The notes under the pieces: model-generated
Seen by the model: only the letters and a program-made list of their open reading frames with translations
The model's database searches: none
Told to the model about the DNA's origin: nothing
Made by a program: the position numbers and the translations under genes
NCBI GenBank assembly: GCA_017506865.1
Contig: JAFCMP010000056.1
Location: 124,001 to 188,000, forward strand
Direction: 5' to 3'
DNA from: Tribonema minus
Taxonomy: Eukaryota > Sar > Xanthophyceae > Tribonematales > Tribonemataceae
DNA: 64,000 nucleotides
Shown here: one piece after another, positions 44,098 through 59,000 of the stretch
Position numbering within the stretch: position 1 is the first letter of the stretch
Layout: the number at the start of each line of letters is the position of its first letter

Positions 44098-47000
44098 TCA
44101 ACCATCCGAGGGCAACTGCTTCCGCTGCTTGGGCCATGTGATGCCGTGGCTTCGCAGCAGCTCCGTCGTCGCCGTGGCGGGCTCGATGCCAGCAGCGCTC
44201 ATCCGCTGCAGAATCTGCTGAGCCTCATCGCCGCGCCCCATCGCAAGGCACGTCTCAATCGCCAGCGCGTACCTGCGACGGCGCCACGGAGCGCAGGTGT
44301 CGTTAACGCGAGCGCCGGTGGCGCACGAGTGCGGGAACAGGTGATGAAGACACTGAGCTGAAGCGATTGCAGAGCGCATTGACTACTGCCACAGAAGGAG
44401 TACAGAGTTGCATGATATGCATGTCATGCTGACTGTCGTCCGAGGCGCTATTGCAGGTGCTGGGCGTGCCATCAACCGCCAGCGCGTATATGCGACAGCA
44501 CCACGAAAATGCGTGGTTAGCGCGTGCGACAGCTGAGCAGTGTGCGCCCCCAGATGTTGTCAAAACAACGCATCCAGCGTCGTACAGGTACCGACACGCG
44601 TCGTGTGTTGACATCACCGGGGCGCACAGCAGGAATGCGTGCACAGGTGATGAAAAGACTGAGCCGAAGCGATGTGTCTGAGGCGCTGCTGTAGGTGCCG
44701 GGGCATGCAGTCATGCAGCCACTGTGAGACACGTTTCGGGTGCTTGTGCGCGCCGTGCGAAGGGACACCGCATGCGGTCATCAGCACTTGCGCCAGTTGA
44801 AGGAACTGCTTTACACTCCAAGGCTACGACAGTTTAGGGATATGGGGCATTCCTGGCAGCTTAAGGAGGGCCCAGGATCTTTCGCAGGTGACGAAACTAA
44901 ACACCGTGGCAGAGTAGGACACCCAAGGTGGACCCAACGCAAAGTGCAGAACAGCACTAGACCAGGGCAGGCTGGTATTGCAAAGAAGTGATTATTGTGT
45001 AGATGCGTGTGCAAGTGGAGAAACAGTACTGACGCAGGGTCGGAACAGTACTGAACTGGTGCTGGCCCAGTCCATGGTGGACTAACATGAGTAACTCCGC
45101 TAGTGGTGAGAACCTGTGCAGGTATGTAGGCACATGCAATGTAGGCATGTAGGTTTCATACTCCGTCGGCAGGCTGCTGTGGCAAGCACTGGTTCAAACC
45201 AGGGCGCTCTTTGATGCTTCTGTGCAAGTTCTGGCAGAGGCTCTCAAGTTCTGAGGAAGATTATGCCCTCGTGCGACAGAGTGCAACAGACTCTGCGCCT
45301 GCCCTTTGACACGGAGCGGCAGCTTGACTGGGCTTGAACCACCATGCCAGAGGCAGTAGGGCATGTCACAGGTGCAGGCACAATTGCATGAAGAGACAAT
45401 ATGCTCGCAACGCGCTTTCACAGCGAGATATCTAGTGCACGTCTCAGGTGCAGGCGCAATTGCTTGACAGGACAATATGCTGCTCACAAGGCGCTTCTGC
45501 AGCCAGATGTGTTAAAAGCCACTACTTGAACTGCTGACTTACTGTGCTTCATCCGCGCGAACGCCTGCGGCTGCCATATCCGCGAGAATCTGCAGCGCCC
45601 GCTGCCAGTTCTTGAGGTTCTTGCAGGCGACCATGACTGCCCTATACAGCGATGCTGCAGCGTGCACCCCTGCAGCGGCGGCGGCAGCAGCGCAGCAGCA
45701 GCGGCAGCAGCGGCAGCGGCAGCGGCGACAGCAATGAGCAAGTGACGAAGCACGCGCGCCGGAGACCGTCTGCAGAAGTAGCACGCAGTCAGGCGCGCGC
45801 AGCGCAGCATCGACAGAAATACCGCATAAGGGGAGCAGGCGTATGGAATAGCATGTGAAGTTGTTGCTGAGAAACCTGGGGCAGCTGCGAAGAGCTATCA
45901 CTTGTTGATTGGCATAAGCCAACAACACAAGGCACGCAGCTGCAGCAGAGCACTAGCTGGTAGGCAATACAGAAAGCCCATCCACCTGACCCTTTGTATA
46001 CTGTGTAAGGGAACTGGCTGAGGTAGAGCGCGGCCATGTGGCTTGTTGCAGCGACGGCAGCAGCAGCGGCGGCGGCAGTGACCAGGGAGATCATGCGTTA
46101 CCGCTGGGTCATGGAGGCAGAGAGGCCTGATGGCTGCATCCTACAGCTGTCATGTTTCAAAGGTATTTATTGAAGTATATACTTATTTGGCTTATGCTAT
46201 GTGACAAGGCCGCCTCTGCTTTGTCATCGCTGTATCGACTCGCCAGCCGTCAGTGCAAAGGCAGGCTTTGTTGTAGTGAGACCTGCTGCTCAGGCAAGGT
46301 ATTCAGGCATGAATTCTCGCTTTTAAAGGCATTCAACAGCCTAGGTGATTGACGTCGACACCAGAGTGTACACATCCGCATCCACAAGCCAGTTGACAGC
46401 GAGTTGGCAGCCACGACGACTGAGGCTGAGCCAACATCTATTGACGACTCCAATATTCACTAGTGAAGGCGCGTGAGGTCAGGGTCGTGGGAGTTATTGT
46501 TAACAGCTCAACCGCCGCCAACACGAGCAAGCTGGTACGCTTGGGTTTTATTGCACCTCAAATCGATGTCGTTACCACAACAGCAGTGTGCCGTGTACGT
46601 CTTGACGGATTGCGCGCAGGCGTGCGCCAAGGCTACTATTAACACTGTTCTTGAAGCACGGTGGAGTACTGGAAGCAAGGCTGCACTCACGGCTCAGACG
46701 CCCTGCCCCCCCCCCTCCCCCCCCCCCCCTCGAGCTCCTTTAAATGACCCTCATTGTCAACTTCGTGGATGCAAAGTAATTGCAATGCTTGAGTGGACAC
46801 AGGGTCAGCACCAGTGGACTCAAAGCCCAACAATAAAGACCCCAGGCGGCAACACGAAGCAATGCTTCCTCGCAGCAACATGCACATCTAGGTTTATGTC
46901 AAACTACTCTTGATGTTGCCGAACACCTCCGCAGAATGCGACGTTCGTGCTGGTCACCATAACTGTGAGTCCCCTGTGGGTTCACTGTGAGTTCACTGTA

Positions 47001-50000
47001 CCTTCTAGAGTCTCGTCGTAGAGTTCACTGTGGGTTCACTGTGAGTTCACTGTACCTTCTTGGTTCATCTCGTCGTACAGGTCGAGCTGCTGCCGCCACT
47101 TCCCGGCCTTCGCCAGCGCGCCCATCGTGACCCTGCGCGCACGATGAAGAGGCGCGTCACTCGGACTCAATTGAAGTTGAGAGTTGAGGAGAGGAATTGT
47201 GAAAGGCTTTGCCTCTCGGCCCCCGACAAGCCCCCAGCCGGGAAATACTGTTGCTTGCTGATTCGCATCAGCCTTCAAAACTGTCTTCATTTGACAAGCA
47301 CACGATCTGAGGTCCAGGAACATGAAAGGGGAGTGAATGGTTTGTCACAACTCACCTCTCAGCCCCCAAGGTTCACCAGCCAGGAACCACTGTATTTTAT
47401 AGCAACATACTGACGCAGCACACCAGCTTTTGGTGTTGTCCTTTTTGACATAACAACTGTTACACAAACAACAATTTGAGCAGCAACAAATAATTCTGGT
47501 GGAGGCTCGTAGCACGGCTTTTGTCGCGAGGTGCCAGTGCACAGGCGGACTGCGTTGCACGTGCACTGCATACATGTGTACTGCACATGGATGAGTACAG
47601 TCGTGCACCGTGTACTGCGCGCACCTGTACGTGATCCAGTTGGGGCGCACGCCGTCCGCGTACTGTACACTCTCGTACGTGTGTACTGCTCTGTGATGTC
47701 TACTGCTTGACATTAAAATGTCTACAGGGTTGTATTGAGAACTTTACACCGAGAACTACACTAAAATTACTTGCTTGAAGTACCTCGAAGTATTAAAAGT
47801 CTAAAAGAAGAGTACAGAATGTGCTAGGACGTGTGCTTGTTCTACTTCCAATGTACCTGTATGTGATCCAGTTGGGGCGCACGCCGTCCGCGCGCATGTC
47901 GCGCAGCAGCCTGAGCGCGTCCTGCCAGCGCCCGGCGTCGCCGCACGCGCCTATGGCCGCCGTGAAGCTCACCTGCATTACACAGGAGGCCAGCGCAGCG
48001 CACGTGCAGGGCACAGTGTAAGCACTGGAATGAGGCGTCTCGCTGAGCAAGCCAGCATGCGGACCTCACGTGAACGAGTCATATTTGTCGTGTTTGTCAC
48101 GAGCTCTCTGGCGGAGCCGCAGCGCACTGCCTCCACACGCGCCTGTTGCTGCCGTGAAGCTCACCCATCTTCAACAGGAGAAAGCAGACCAGCACACAGA
48201 GGTCACGTGAAATTAGTCATCTTTGTCCCAAGCCAAACGAGTGAGGCGGATCGGCGGGCGATCCAGCAAACAGAACTCACTAACCGTAAACCCGACCCTA
48301 ATCTAACCCTATCCCTAACCCTAATGCAATGAGCCCGATGAGTCATTCGGCAAAAACCCGCGCGCCAATGGGCCCTGTGAGGCTCGCCTGCAGTAGGCAG
48401 GCTGCGAGCAGCGCATATGCACAATGTTATCAGACGACTGAGCGGCTGTTGGTAAGCCACTCGGCACGCAGAGCACAGAGAGCTCGCATGAAAGGAGTCG
48501 AATGAGTCATTGGGCACCGCCGCCCGGGCCGATGGCTGCTATGAAGTTGACCGATACGTGCACACGAGTTGGGTGTGTGCAGCGCGCATGCATGATGCCA
48601 GGAATCCAGCACATAGAGCCAAAATGAAATGAGACACTTGTCGAAAGCTCTCTGGCGGTGCCGCCGCGTACTGCCGTAATGCAGTGGTGTTGGCTGTGAT
48701 GGCGGCGGGGACGCGACATGAGATGCGAGGCACTGCAGTACCAGTACCAGCCTCGAGAAGAGCAGCGGATTGATGTGTGCCGCAGATGACACAGATGAGC
48801 ACCAGGCATGAGGAGCTGGATCCGTCCGCGGCCATTTGCGCTAACCCCAACCCTACCTCTAACCCTGACCTGACCCTGGCGTAACCGTAACCCTAGCCCT
48901 AACCTGCTGCTGGTGCTCGGCATCCGGAAGCGGCTGCCACTCGCTCTGCCGGCATCGGTTGCGCCACGATATACATGAGGGTTAGAATTAGGGTTAGGGT
49001 TAGGGTTGAGTCGCCACGTCCGCACCTGAGCACTGCCGCCCAGAGGCAGGCACGGACGCAGCGGCGCGCGCCTTGGGCAACCCGCAGTGCCCGCCTTCCA
49101 CAAGGCATCCAGCAAAAAAAGCTCGCTCAACCCGCGCAGTCCGCGTTCACACCTTAACCCTAATGCTAACCCTAAATTTAACGTCAGCTTTTAAACCTGT
49201 ACACGACCGAGCGCTGATGCCTCGCAGAGCGCTGCCTCACCACATCAGCGACGGGCGCCGTCGCCGCTGCAGCCGCCGCCGCGCCATCGCTATCGCCGCT
49301 CTCTGCGCCAAGCGGCGGCAGCGCGGGCGCGCCCTCGGAGGCCGTCGCCGCCGCCACGGCCACCGCCGCCGGCACACCAATAATTCCGCTGTCAACATCA
49401 GGAACCGGCGACGCTGCGTTTGCGCACTCGGAGGGTGTTACTGCTGCCGCCGCTGCTGCCGCCGCCGTCGCCGCTGCGGCGGTTGCGCCGCGCATCTGCG
49501 CCAGCAGCGAGAGCGCCACGTCCGCGCGGCCGCCCCTGCGGCAGTGCTCAGCAGAATGCAGCATCGATCAGCAAGATGCGGCATTGATCCACAGAGTGCA
49601 GCATTGATCAACAGGATGCAGCAGCGATCCGTCCGCCACGGGCAGCATCAATCAGCAAGATGCGGCAGTGCTCTGCAGAGTGCAGCATGGATCAGCAAAC
49701 ATGCGACATCGATCCGCGGAGTGCAGCATCGATCAGCTAGATGCAGCAGCGATCCGCAGCGTGCAGCATGGATCAGCTAGATGCAGCAGCAGTCCGCCTA
49801 GGGGGCAGCATCGACCAGCAAAATGCAGCATCGATCGGCAACGGGCGGCGCAAGGAGTGCTGTCTGAGCGCCTTTTCTGTGAGAGCAGAGCCTAGCGGCG
49901 TTGCGTGTTGCAAAACCTGTTCGCTCACGAGTGCACAATTGCTCAGCGCCAAAGGGGTTGCGCCATATCCCCTCAACCACCGAAACGAACGCCATGCCGG

Positions 50001-53000
50001 CGCTGCTTTGGTGGGGCGCCTTAGGGCTAGGGCTAGGTTGGCCGCCGCCGCGTAGTCACATGGCGCATCGCCACGGCAGCGACGCTGCTTCAGCAAACGC
50101 AGAACAGGTTCTAGCGCTAGAGACAGTGGCGCGAGCATGCATGACCTGTCATGCCGCCGAGACTCTGTACTGAAATGGCCTCTGCAATTGCATGCTGGTC
50201 AGGCAACAGAATATTAGCATAGGGATGAGTAGTGGAGTTGGGCTCTTTGTTTTTAGCGTGAGGGACCCTTGGTGCGCTTGTCATCAAGCTGTCGAGACCC
50301 TCGCTGCAGTGCTGGCAGCGTCTACGAGACCGCGGTGGCGGCGCGCCGCGCTTCCGCTTACCGCTCGAGCACCAGCGCGCAGCCGTCAATTGAAGTTCAG
50401 CTCTGTCAGTTGAAGTTCAACTCTGTCAGTTGAACTGCGCTCACCTCGCGCACGCCGTGATGGCGGCATTGAACGAGACCGTGGTCGGCGTGAGGCCCTC
50501 TTGGCGCATCACCTCCAGCAGACTGAGCGCTGCCTGATGGCAGAACAGGGGAGGGGGGGGGGGGGGGGGAGAGGGGGGGGGCAACAGCACGGCTTCATCC
50601 AGATCACCACCGAATGTGTACTGCCAAGTGTTGTGTTTGGAACCAAGTAGATCACTACACAACCAGAAGTCGTTTTCTGTCTCGCTGCAACATGCGCCAG
50701 GTATGGCTTGTGGCAGAACAGAGGAGGAGCCGAGCGCTGTTTCATGGCACATGCATTATGACCCTCACCCCAAACCCTAAGGGCAACATCACTGCTACTT
50801 TGTGTTGGCTAATTGTAACCTCTGCTTGCGGCGGCGTATGTATAACTATAGCCCCACTTGATAACAGCGCATCATGCAGTAGAGTGGGCCAGATGGTTGC
50901 CTCCCCACCCGGCCAGCAAACACTGCAGGGGGGGGTGCTTGATCAGCACTGCAGCAGCGCTCAGCACGGCTCACCGGCTGCGCGCGACTCCCGTGACGGC
51001 TTCGAACCGCGCGTTACGCATGTGACCGGTCCTTCAACTACTGTGCTGGCTGCCTGGAAAGGCTGCGTTTCCACACTTTGAAACGGTCAACAACCGTGCA
51101 CCCTTGAACCCTGATTATTCACGCATCTGCTGTTTCGACTACTGCTGCCGTTGGCGCTAATTTCACACTCAAAGTGCTGCGCAACTGCACACCCTTGAAC
51201 CCTGATCAATCATGCATCTGGTGCTTTGACTACTGCTGCGGCCGGTGCTGCAGCAGCGCTCAGTACGGCTCACCCGCCACTGCCCGCTGCGCGCGACCGC
51301 CGCGATGGCGGCGTTGTAGCACACGCCGTCTGGCGCGAGGCCATCCGCCTGAAAGCACGCGCGCAAATTCACAACATATTATCAGAGTTTTTACGACATA
51401 CTTCAGAAGCAAAATGATAGACTAGCGCTGTTGCTGCTGTGAGGTGCATGAGATTATACATACATACCCAAGCGATGACAGCACTCGCGGGCGCGTGCAA
51501 CGACTGATGAGCCTGCAAGCACGCACGCAAGTACACATGATTAAACTTTAGTACATGTTGATGCTTGACGTGTACATATGTACGTTGGAGTCAACCCACT
51601 ACTGACGGCAGCGCTCTCGGATATGTACAACAGACCATCTTGCCCTGAGCAACAGCAAGAATAAAGTAAACAGTCATTGAAGACTTGAATGAACCTCTTG
51701 AAAGGAAGTGATGTGGGCATGCCACGGGCCGTCACCTTAACTATACAAACAAACCTAGCCCTAACCCTAACCCTCTAACCCTACCCCTAACCCTAGACCC
51801 TAACCCTCGAGCAACAATGATGGCAGCGCACGGCGAGATGGGTCTTGCGGACGCACGTGTGAACAAAAAGTGAATCACATGCTGCCGGAAAAAATCCTGC
51901 AAGGATCATGCTACATACAGCAGTAAGGCCTCTTGTCGGTGTTCCTGGTGTTGTTAAAGCAAGACGCCACTCATCCTAGTGTTCTGAGTGTTCTTGATGG
52001 CAAGTCGATGCGTGTGGTCCTGTTTACCTCCATTGCGTGCAGCAGCAGCACCGCCCGCTCCCACTGCAGACGCGAGCACACAGACAGCGTGGCAGCGCCG
52101 TGGCAGCAGAGAAGAGTCAGGGCGAACCTCGCGGCAGCTCTCAGCAACGGCGTCAAGCACTGCACGGAAATGCATGAGCATGGCCACACTGGCGCATATC
52201 TACTATGTACAGTGGTTCTATGTATTTTTGGAAAATACATTATGTATCCATGGCTGATTTAAAACGATGCTGTCCAGAGGCGTGAACTGCAAGTTCACGG
52301 ACGGCACGACAGCATCGCTGCAGCAGAGTTACGGTTAGGGTTAGGCGAGCCTCACGGCAGCGCTCAGCAACAGCGCCGAGCACTGCACGGAGTGCATGAG
52401 CGAGCCCACACGTTCAGCATAATCGTACAGCAATTTGATGTCTTCGAAAGCGTGTATGTGTTCCGTGGCTGTAAAGCACAATGCCATACGGAAGCGTACA
52501 ACGCCCAACTTCAATTCTCACCGCCCCCCTGACCCCAACTTCAACTCTGATCATGGACGGCAGCGGCAAGCGTTGCGGAAGCCCACACAAGACAGCACCG
52601 TGACAGCAGAGTCAAGGCGAGCGTCGTTGGAGTTGTGAGTCCGGTCTTCCTTCGGACTCAGTAATCAAGTTGACGGCTTAACCGGCCGGCCTTACCGCGC
52701 GCCGCAGCAGCAGAGACCTCACAGGAAATGCTCTGACCTGGGGCACTACTGTGTACGCGTGCACTTGAAACTGACAGGTTGAAGTTGTGAGTGCGGCTTC
52801 GGGCGCGAAGCTGCAATGTACTCGGGCTGCAGCATCGCAGTGTACGGCAGCGGACAGCTTGACCGGCAGGCCTTCCCGCACGCTGCAGCAATGAAGATCT
52901 CATGGACAACGCTCAGGATGAGGCGCACGCCGTACACCTGTGTATGTTGAACTCAAGTGTCGAGGCGTCATGTCTGAGCTACGTGGGAAGTATAAGTATT

Positions 53001-56000
53001 GAAGCTCTGGTCAGTACGTCCGTCGGTGTAACAGAAGTATCGAAGTCAGGTGACTACCCCCATGTTGTACCCACCGGCGTCAGACTGTAGAGAGCTGCAT
53101 CATCAAAACCGGTTCAAGAACGAGCTGGCAGCGCCGGACAAGCACTGCCACGTGGCAGCGCTAATGCACACAGCATGAATGGGACAGCGCCCGCGAGCGC
53201 ACTGGTGGCATCACCACCACGATGCGCGAAGGACCACACATGCGTGGGGCGAGCTGCTGCTGCCTCCACCTCCTGAGCACTGCTGCTGCTGCTGCGGCGG
53301 CGGCTGCTGCTGCTGCTGCGCTTGGTGTGCCCAGCGGCGCCACCGCGCCCGCGCCGCCTCGGCAGCGGCAGCGCCGAGTGAGAAGTACATACCGTTGTGA
53401 AGTGATTGTGAGTGCGCATTGAGACACTTTCAAAGTATCGCAAGACGCGCTTGTAGATTCTGGTAGCAAGCTGGACATCTACCGTCTGGGCTATTTTGCG
53501 CCCTAAGCCAGAGCCTATACAAAGCGCCGCTACCATCTGCTGCGCTGCTGCTGCCGCTGCCGCACCTGGCTGGCGTTGCCGCACGCCGCGATGGCGGCGC
53601 AGCGTCACCTGCAGGCTGAGCTGCAGGTGCGGCACACCAGTCATAAGTATGGTAACGATCTACGGCGCTGCCGCTGCCGACGCACCTGGCCGGCCTTGCC
53701 GCACGCCGCGATGGCGGCGCTGTAGCAGAAGGCGCTAGGCGACAGGCCGCGCGCACGCGCCGCATGCAGCGCGTCCAACGCCTCTGACCACAGCCCGGCG
53801 TGACCAAAGCCGCTGCGGCGGAGCCGGCGGCAGTGGCAGAAGGAGGAGGAGGAGGCGAGGATGATTCAGCAGCAGCAAGAGGTGGCCTCGAGACAGCACA
53901 GCATATTTATTCACTGACAATGTTTAGGCACCGCCATTGTCTGATGCTGTGCTTGTGACTCGCGCCTAACGCAGCTGCGGCGGTGGCAGCAGTGGCAGCA
54001 GCAGGAGGAGGAGGCGAGGATGATTCAGAGGCGACCGCAAGGCTGCGCAGCATTGTTGTTCAGGCACCGCCATCGCCTGATGCTGTGCTTATGACTCGCG
54101 CCCGAAGTAAGGGTCGGTCCGTAGGATTCAACGTCCGCCGCTGCAGCGGCAGCGTGTGCAGCCAACGGTTCGGTCAGCGAGGCTCAGCATCCCCCTCAAC
54201 CCCCCCCGCCGCAGCGGCGGCAGCGGCGGGCGCAGGTGAGCAAATGTGAGAAAAAAAACTCGAGATGATCGCGGAAAAACATGTTTGGGTTGAGCACTGC
54301 CGTAGCATGAGCACTGCCACAATCTGACTGCAGCGTCGTGGGCGCCCCCCGCCGCAGCGCGTGCGTCGGGCCTGCAACCGCGCTGTTCGCGCGTGAACGG
54401 GAGAGCACGAGGAAGGCAGTGCGCAGACGACACGAGCTGCAGCGAGCGGGCTAACCCTAACCCTAACCCTGACCCCTAACCCTAAGCGCGCTCGTTAAGC
54501 TGGTCCCAGGTGCTCGTGTACGATACGACGGCGCAGCGCGTGCGGGCCGCGATGCCCACGTCGACGCAGCAGAGTTGGGCGCGACACAGCTAGCGCATCG
54601 GATTCTTGCCGAGATGGAGGTGCTTCACAGCACGATTGGGGAAGCGACTTCAAGTTGAGGTTCAGATTTAGGTACCTGATGATGGCGCTGTACGTGGGCA
54701 GCTCCGGGAGCGTGCCGTCAGCCTGTTGCGCGGACAACGACACATTGAACGTGGTAAGGCACCCGTTAACATAGAGTCATCTGTGCTTAGCGTACTTCAA
54801 TTGGTACTTCAACATCACCAGCTCAACAACCTGTTGAGAGGCAACAGTTGCAAATGGTCACCCCTGTGCATGCGTCATCTGCTGCGTGCTCTGCATATGT
54901 GCGATGTGTGTATTAATCACAGGACAGGGCGCACGCTGACTGCGGCGCGTTATGCATCTGAATGTTGCACGCTCAGCAAGCGTTAAGAAAGATGAGAGTT
55001 GAACATGCACAGGAAGTTGGAATCCTGGGGGGGGAAGCGAAAAGAAAGAGAGCTGGCAACCAATGCATGCGCATCGGCGCTCGCTGCGCAATTTGAACCC
55101 TTGCAGGGTTGCATGTGCCACAACTCATCGATAACAACTAGGTGCCGTTTGAGCGGCTCCACAATACCTCTGACAGCCCTGATGCAATCAGGAACATCGA
55201 CAACAACGCTCAGCGCTTGCGGAACGCCGTCCACACAAAGCCCGGCCAAATCAGACGTCGCGTAGCGCAGAGAGTACCGCCTTGCCTTCGCAGTGCATTT
55301 CGCCTGCTGCATGTCCTGCAGCAGCTGCGCGCACGCATTGCGCAATGCCCGCAATGCGCTGCGTCGCGGCGTGGGGTACACTTCAACATAGAGCATCTGG
55401 ACTTTAAGTGTGACTCGCCAACATGTCTGCAGCAGCTGCGCGCACGCGTCGTGCCTGCCTGCACGCGCCAGCACCATGCCAAAAAAAATTCAACAGAGAG
55501 TGTCACAACTCAAAGTGTGACTCGCCTGCATGTCCTGCAGCAGCTGCGCGCACGCGTCGCGCCTGCCTGCGCGCGCCAGCACCACGCAGAAAACTACAAG
55601 AAAGAGTGTCACAACTTCAAAGTGTGACTCGCCTGCATGTCCTGCAGCAGCTGGGCGCACGCGTCGCGCCGGCCCGCGCGCGCCAGCGCCGCCGCCGCCG
55701 CCGCGTACCCCCGCTGACCCGGGTGCTTGCCGCGGCGCAGCAGCGCGGACAGCAGCGCCTGGACGTGAGCGAGCGGCAGCAGCGGGGGCGGATGCTCAGC
55801 AGCGGCCATGCTTTAGCGGCAGGTGGAGAGCTCGGCTGCTGCGCGGCAGCATCTGTATATATGGAAGAATGTATATTTATAAACACGGTGGCACTGTTTG
55901 ACTCGTGGCCAATTGCTGCAGCAGCGATGACCACGATTATTGGTGGAAGTCACGTGCGGCTAACCGCACCTTGTCACCTAGACCTCTATGATCTTTTAAT

Positions 56001-59000
56001 TCACTTCCATTCTTCGAGGCATATACTTCTGAAGTATGTATATACATCCTTTGCTCAGGGTTGACGAACGTTGGCTGTCGCCGCATGCGGCGCATCAGCA
56101 GATGTCTGACATCGGGCGAGGACAGGCGGCAGCAGCGGGCGGGACGCGCAGCAGCGGCGGCGACATCAGCCGCTGACAGCGGAGCATGGCTACACCGCAG
56201 CATCGACATCTGCTAGCGCTCTTGCAATTCCGCGGTTGGTCGTCTTCCCCAAATCCTGACCCTAACCCTAACCGCTCCCTCGCCCTAGCCCATCAGACGC
56301 CGCCTAATCTCACACAAAGCTGGCAAGGTACAACCTCGATGATCCAAGCTGACATCGTGTATACGCATCGAGCCGTCGGCGTCACGCGTGCCGTACTGTG
56401 ATGAGCGCTGCGAGGCGCGAGCATAGTGGTATCAGTGCTCAGCGGAGGGGTGTGTGCGGCGGCTCAGCAGGCTTCGGAATCCGCACACAGCGGGGCAGCG
56501 GGGCGCCAATGCGGCAGCAGCGCGCACGGTCCGACGTGCAGCCCAGGCAGCGTCATCGCTTAACAGCAGCGATAGCGTTATGTAAACAGTAGGAGTATGT
56601 GGGTATGAGCACAGCAGCAGCGCACGCAGCAACGGTCCTGAGCGTCATGGAGGTAGCTGCAGGCAGCAGACGTATGACCTCGTGACCCCGTGCAGCACTG
56701 CTCCCAACACATGTTCGAGCTGCACTCACACGCAGAAGAGATGTGGGCTCGCGCCGCTGAGAAAGACGCCTTAGCACTCATCACAAGTCCCCATTGCCCG
56801 CCGCTGCTGCCCTGGCAAGAGACAACAAACGATTAAAAGGCCCCTGCCTTGTGCTTCGGCAGCAATGCGACCCCCCCCCCCCATCGCGCAAGCCTTGCGG
56901 TCAGGGCGACAATCAGGGTTTGAGTAAGCGTTGCTGCTGAGCAAAGCAACAACACGTCAGAACCTCCCTTCCAGGGCACTGTGGGCCCGTGGTTGGCGGT
57001 GGTTTGTAGTCGCGGTGAAGTTTTCCGTCGTGTGCATGCAATGGTGGCATTGCGCAACCCCTCACCTGCGCCAGGCCGTCCCTCGCGGCGCCGTCACGCG
57101 CGCACGCCTGCAGCGCCAGCCTGAGCGCTGGCGCGCTAAGCGTCACCCCCTGCACACGCACGCATTGTGCAAGCGCAACCAATTGCCGTCAGCTCGCGTG
57201 AGCGCAGCATCAACAGTGCGCGTCTGAATTTCGGCCACCGCACACGCACACGCACTTCACAAACGTAAACCACCGCCGTCAGCTTACTGCTGCGCGCTAC
57301 CGACAGTATGCGTCTGGAAGTTGGCAATGCAACATCAAATGATTTACCCACGCTTTTTACACGTTCCACATGCCTGCCTGCCCTCCAGCTCGTGTGAGTA
57401 CGGGACCGGTAGCGCCTGCCTCGCATATAGATTTATGCTCGGAGCGCGCAGCGGGGACGGCAGGCGCTTCGGCGGTGGCCAGATAGTTCCGTTGTGTCAC
57501 TGCTCGAGGGGACCGCGGATCTCAGCTTGTTGAACGCGTACGAACGTTGACGCAGGAGTGGCTCAAGCGCGGCCTGCGTCTCATTCCGTCACGCAACCAC
57601 CCCAGCACGCCAATGTGCGGAGCGCGCTTCCAAAAACTTACTCAGAGACCCCGGCCGGGCTCACCTGCGCGACGGCGGTCTGCGCCGCGTCCGCAGCGTC
57701 GCGCCACGCCTCCGCGGCCACCGCAGCCGCCGCGTCGGCCGCCGCCGCCGTCGAACGACATCGTCAGCGTGCCAATGCGCGGAGCGCGCTTCCAAAAAAC
57801 CTACACAAGGGCGTACGTCGCGTCAGATGCCCCGGCGCTCACCTGCGCGACGGCGGCCTGCGCCGTGTCCGCAGCGTCGCGCCACGCCTCCGCGGCCGCC
57901 GTCGCCGCCGCCGCCGTCACACGACCGACGCCCTAGCACGCCAATGCGTAAGGCGCGCTTCCAAGAACTTCAAGGGCGTATTCTGCATCAGACTCACCGG
58001 GGGCTCACCCTCGCGCCCTGCGCCGCGTCCGCCGCGTCGAACTGATCGCTGCCACTGAAAGACCGCACCTAACGTCAGCGCAGGCACGTGTGAACATGGC
58101 TAGCGCCGCCGCCGCAACCGCACGACGTGCGCCCCGGCACGTCAATGCGCGGGGCGCACTTGCAAACCCTACAACGACATTTCGCATCAGACACCCCGGC
58201 CGGGCTCACCTGCGCAACGGCGGACTGCGCCGCGTCCGCAGCGTCGCGCCACGCCTCCGCCGCCGCCGCGGCGCTCACGGCGGCGCTGTGCGCGCGCGGC
58301 CCGGCGCCGTTGCACGACATCCTTAGTGCGCCACTGTGCGAGGCGGGGCTCCAAAACCGCCATGGACGTTCTGCAAACCCTACAACGACATTTCGCATCA
58401 GACACCCCGGCCGGGCTCACCTGCGCAACGGCGGACTGCGCCGCGTCCGCAGCGTCGCGCCACGCCTCCGCCGCCGCCGCGGCGCTCACGGCGGCGCTGT
58501 GCGCGCGCGGCCCGGCGCCGTTGCACGACATCCTTAGTGCGCCACTGTGCGAGGCGGGGCTCCAAAACCGCCATGGACGTTCTGCAAAACCTACACGGGC
58601 GTTTCGCGTCAGATACCCCCCGGGGCTCACCTGTGAAACGGCGGCCTGCGCCGCTTCCGCAGCGTCGCGCCACGCCTCCGCCGCCGCCGCGGCGCTCACG
58701 GCGGCGCTGTGCGCGCGCGGCCCGGCGCCGTCCGCGGCGTGCGCCGCCGGCACGCGCAGCGCGCGCGACAGTTTGCCGGCCCTGCGCGGCGGCGGCGCGG
58801 CGGAACATGGGCACAGGGGAGTGCAGCGGCGGTGGTGATAGTGGGCAGGGGTTACGGCAGCAGCGGCGGTGGCGGCAGTGGCGGCAGTGGTGGTGGCGGC
58901 AGCGGCGGCGGCAGCGCGTAAAGCAGGCAGTGGAGAGTGCGGCGTCGTAAAAATGGCGCGTCAGCAGCATCGGTGATTCATCCTCAGGGACAGGGCGGGC

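Noticed and set aside
51757-51812. CCCTAA repeats as a chromosome end
   Set aside because: The tracts are short, degenerate, in both orientations and surrounded by gene sequence, so they are interstitial.
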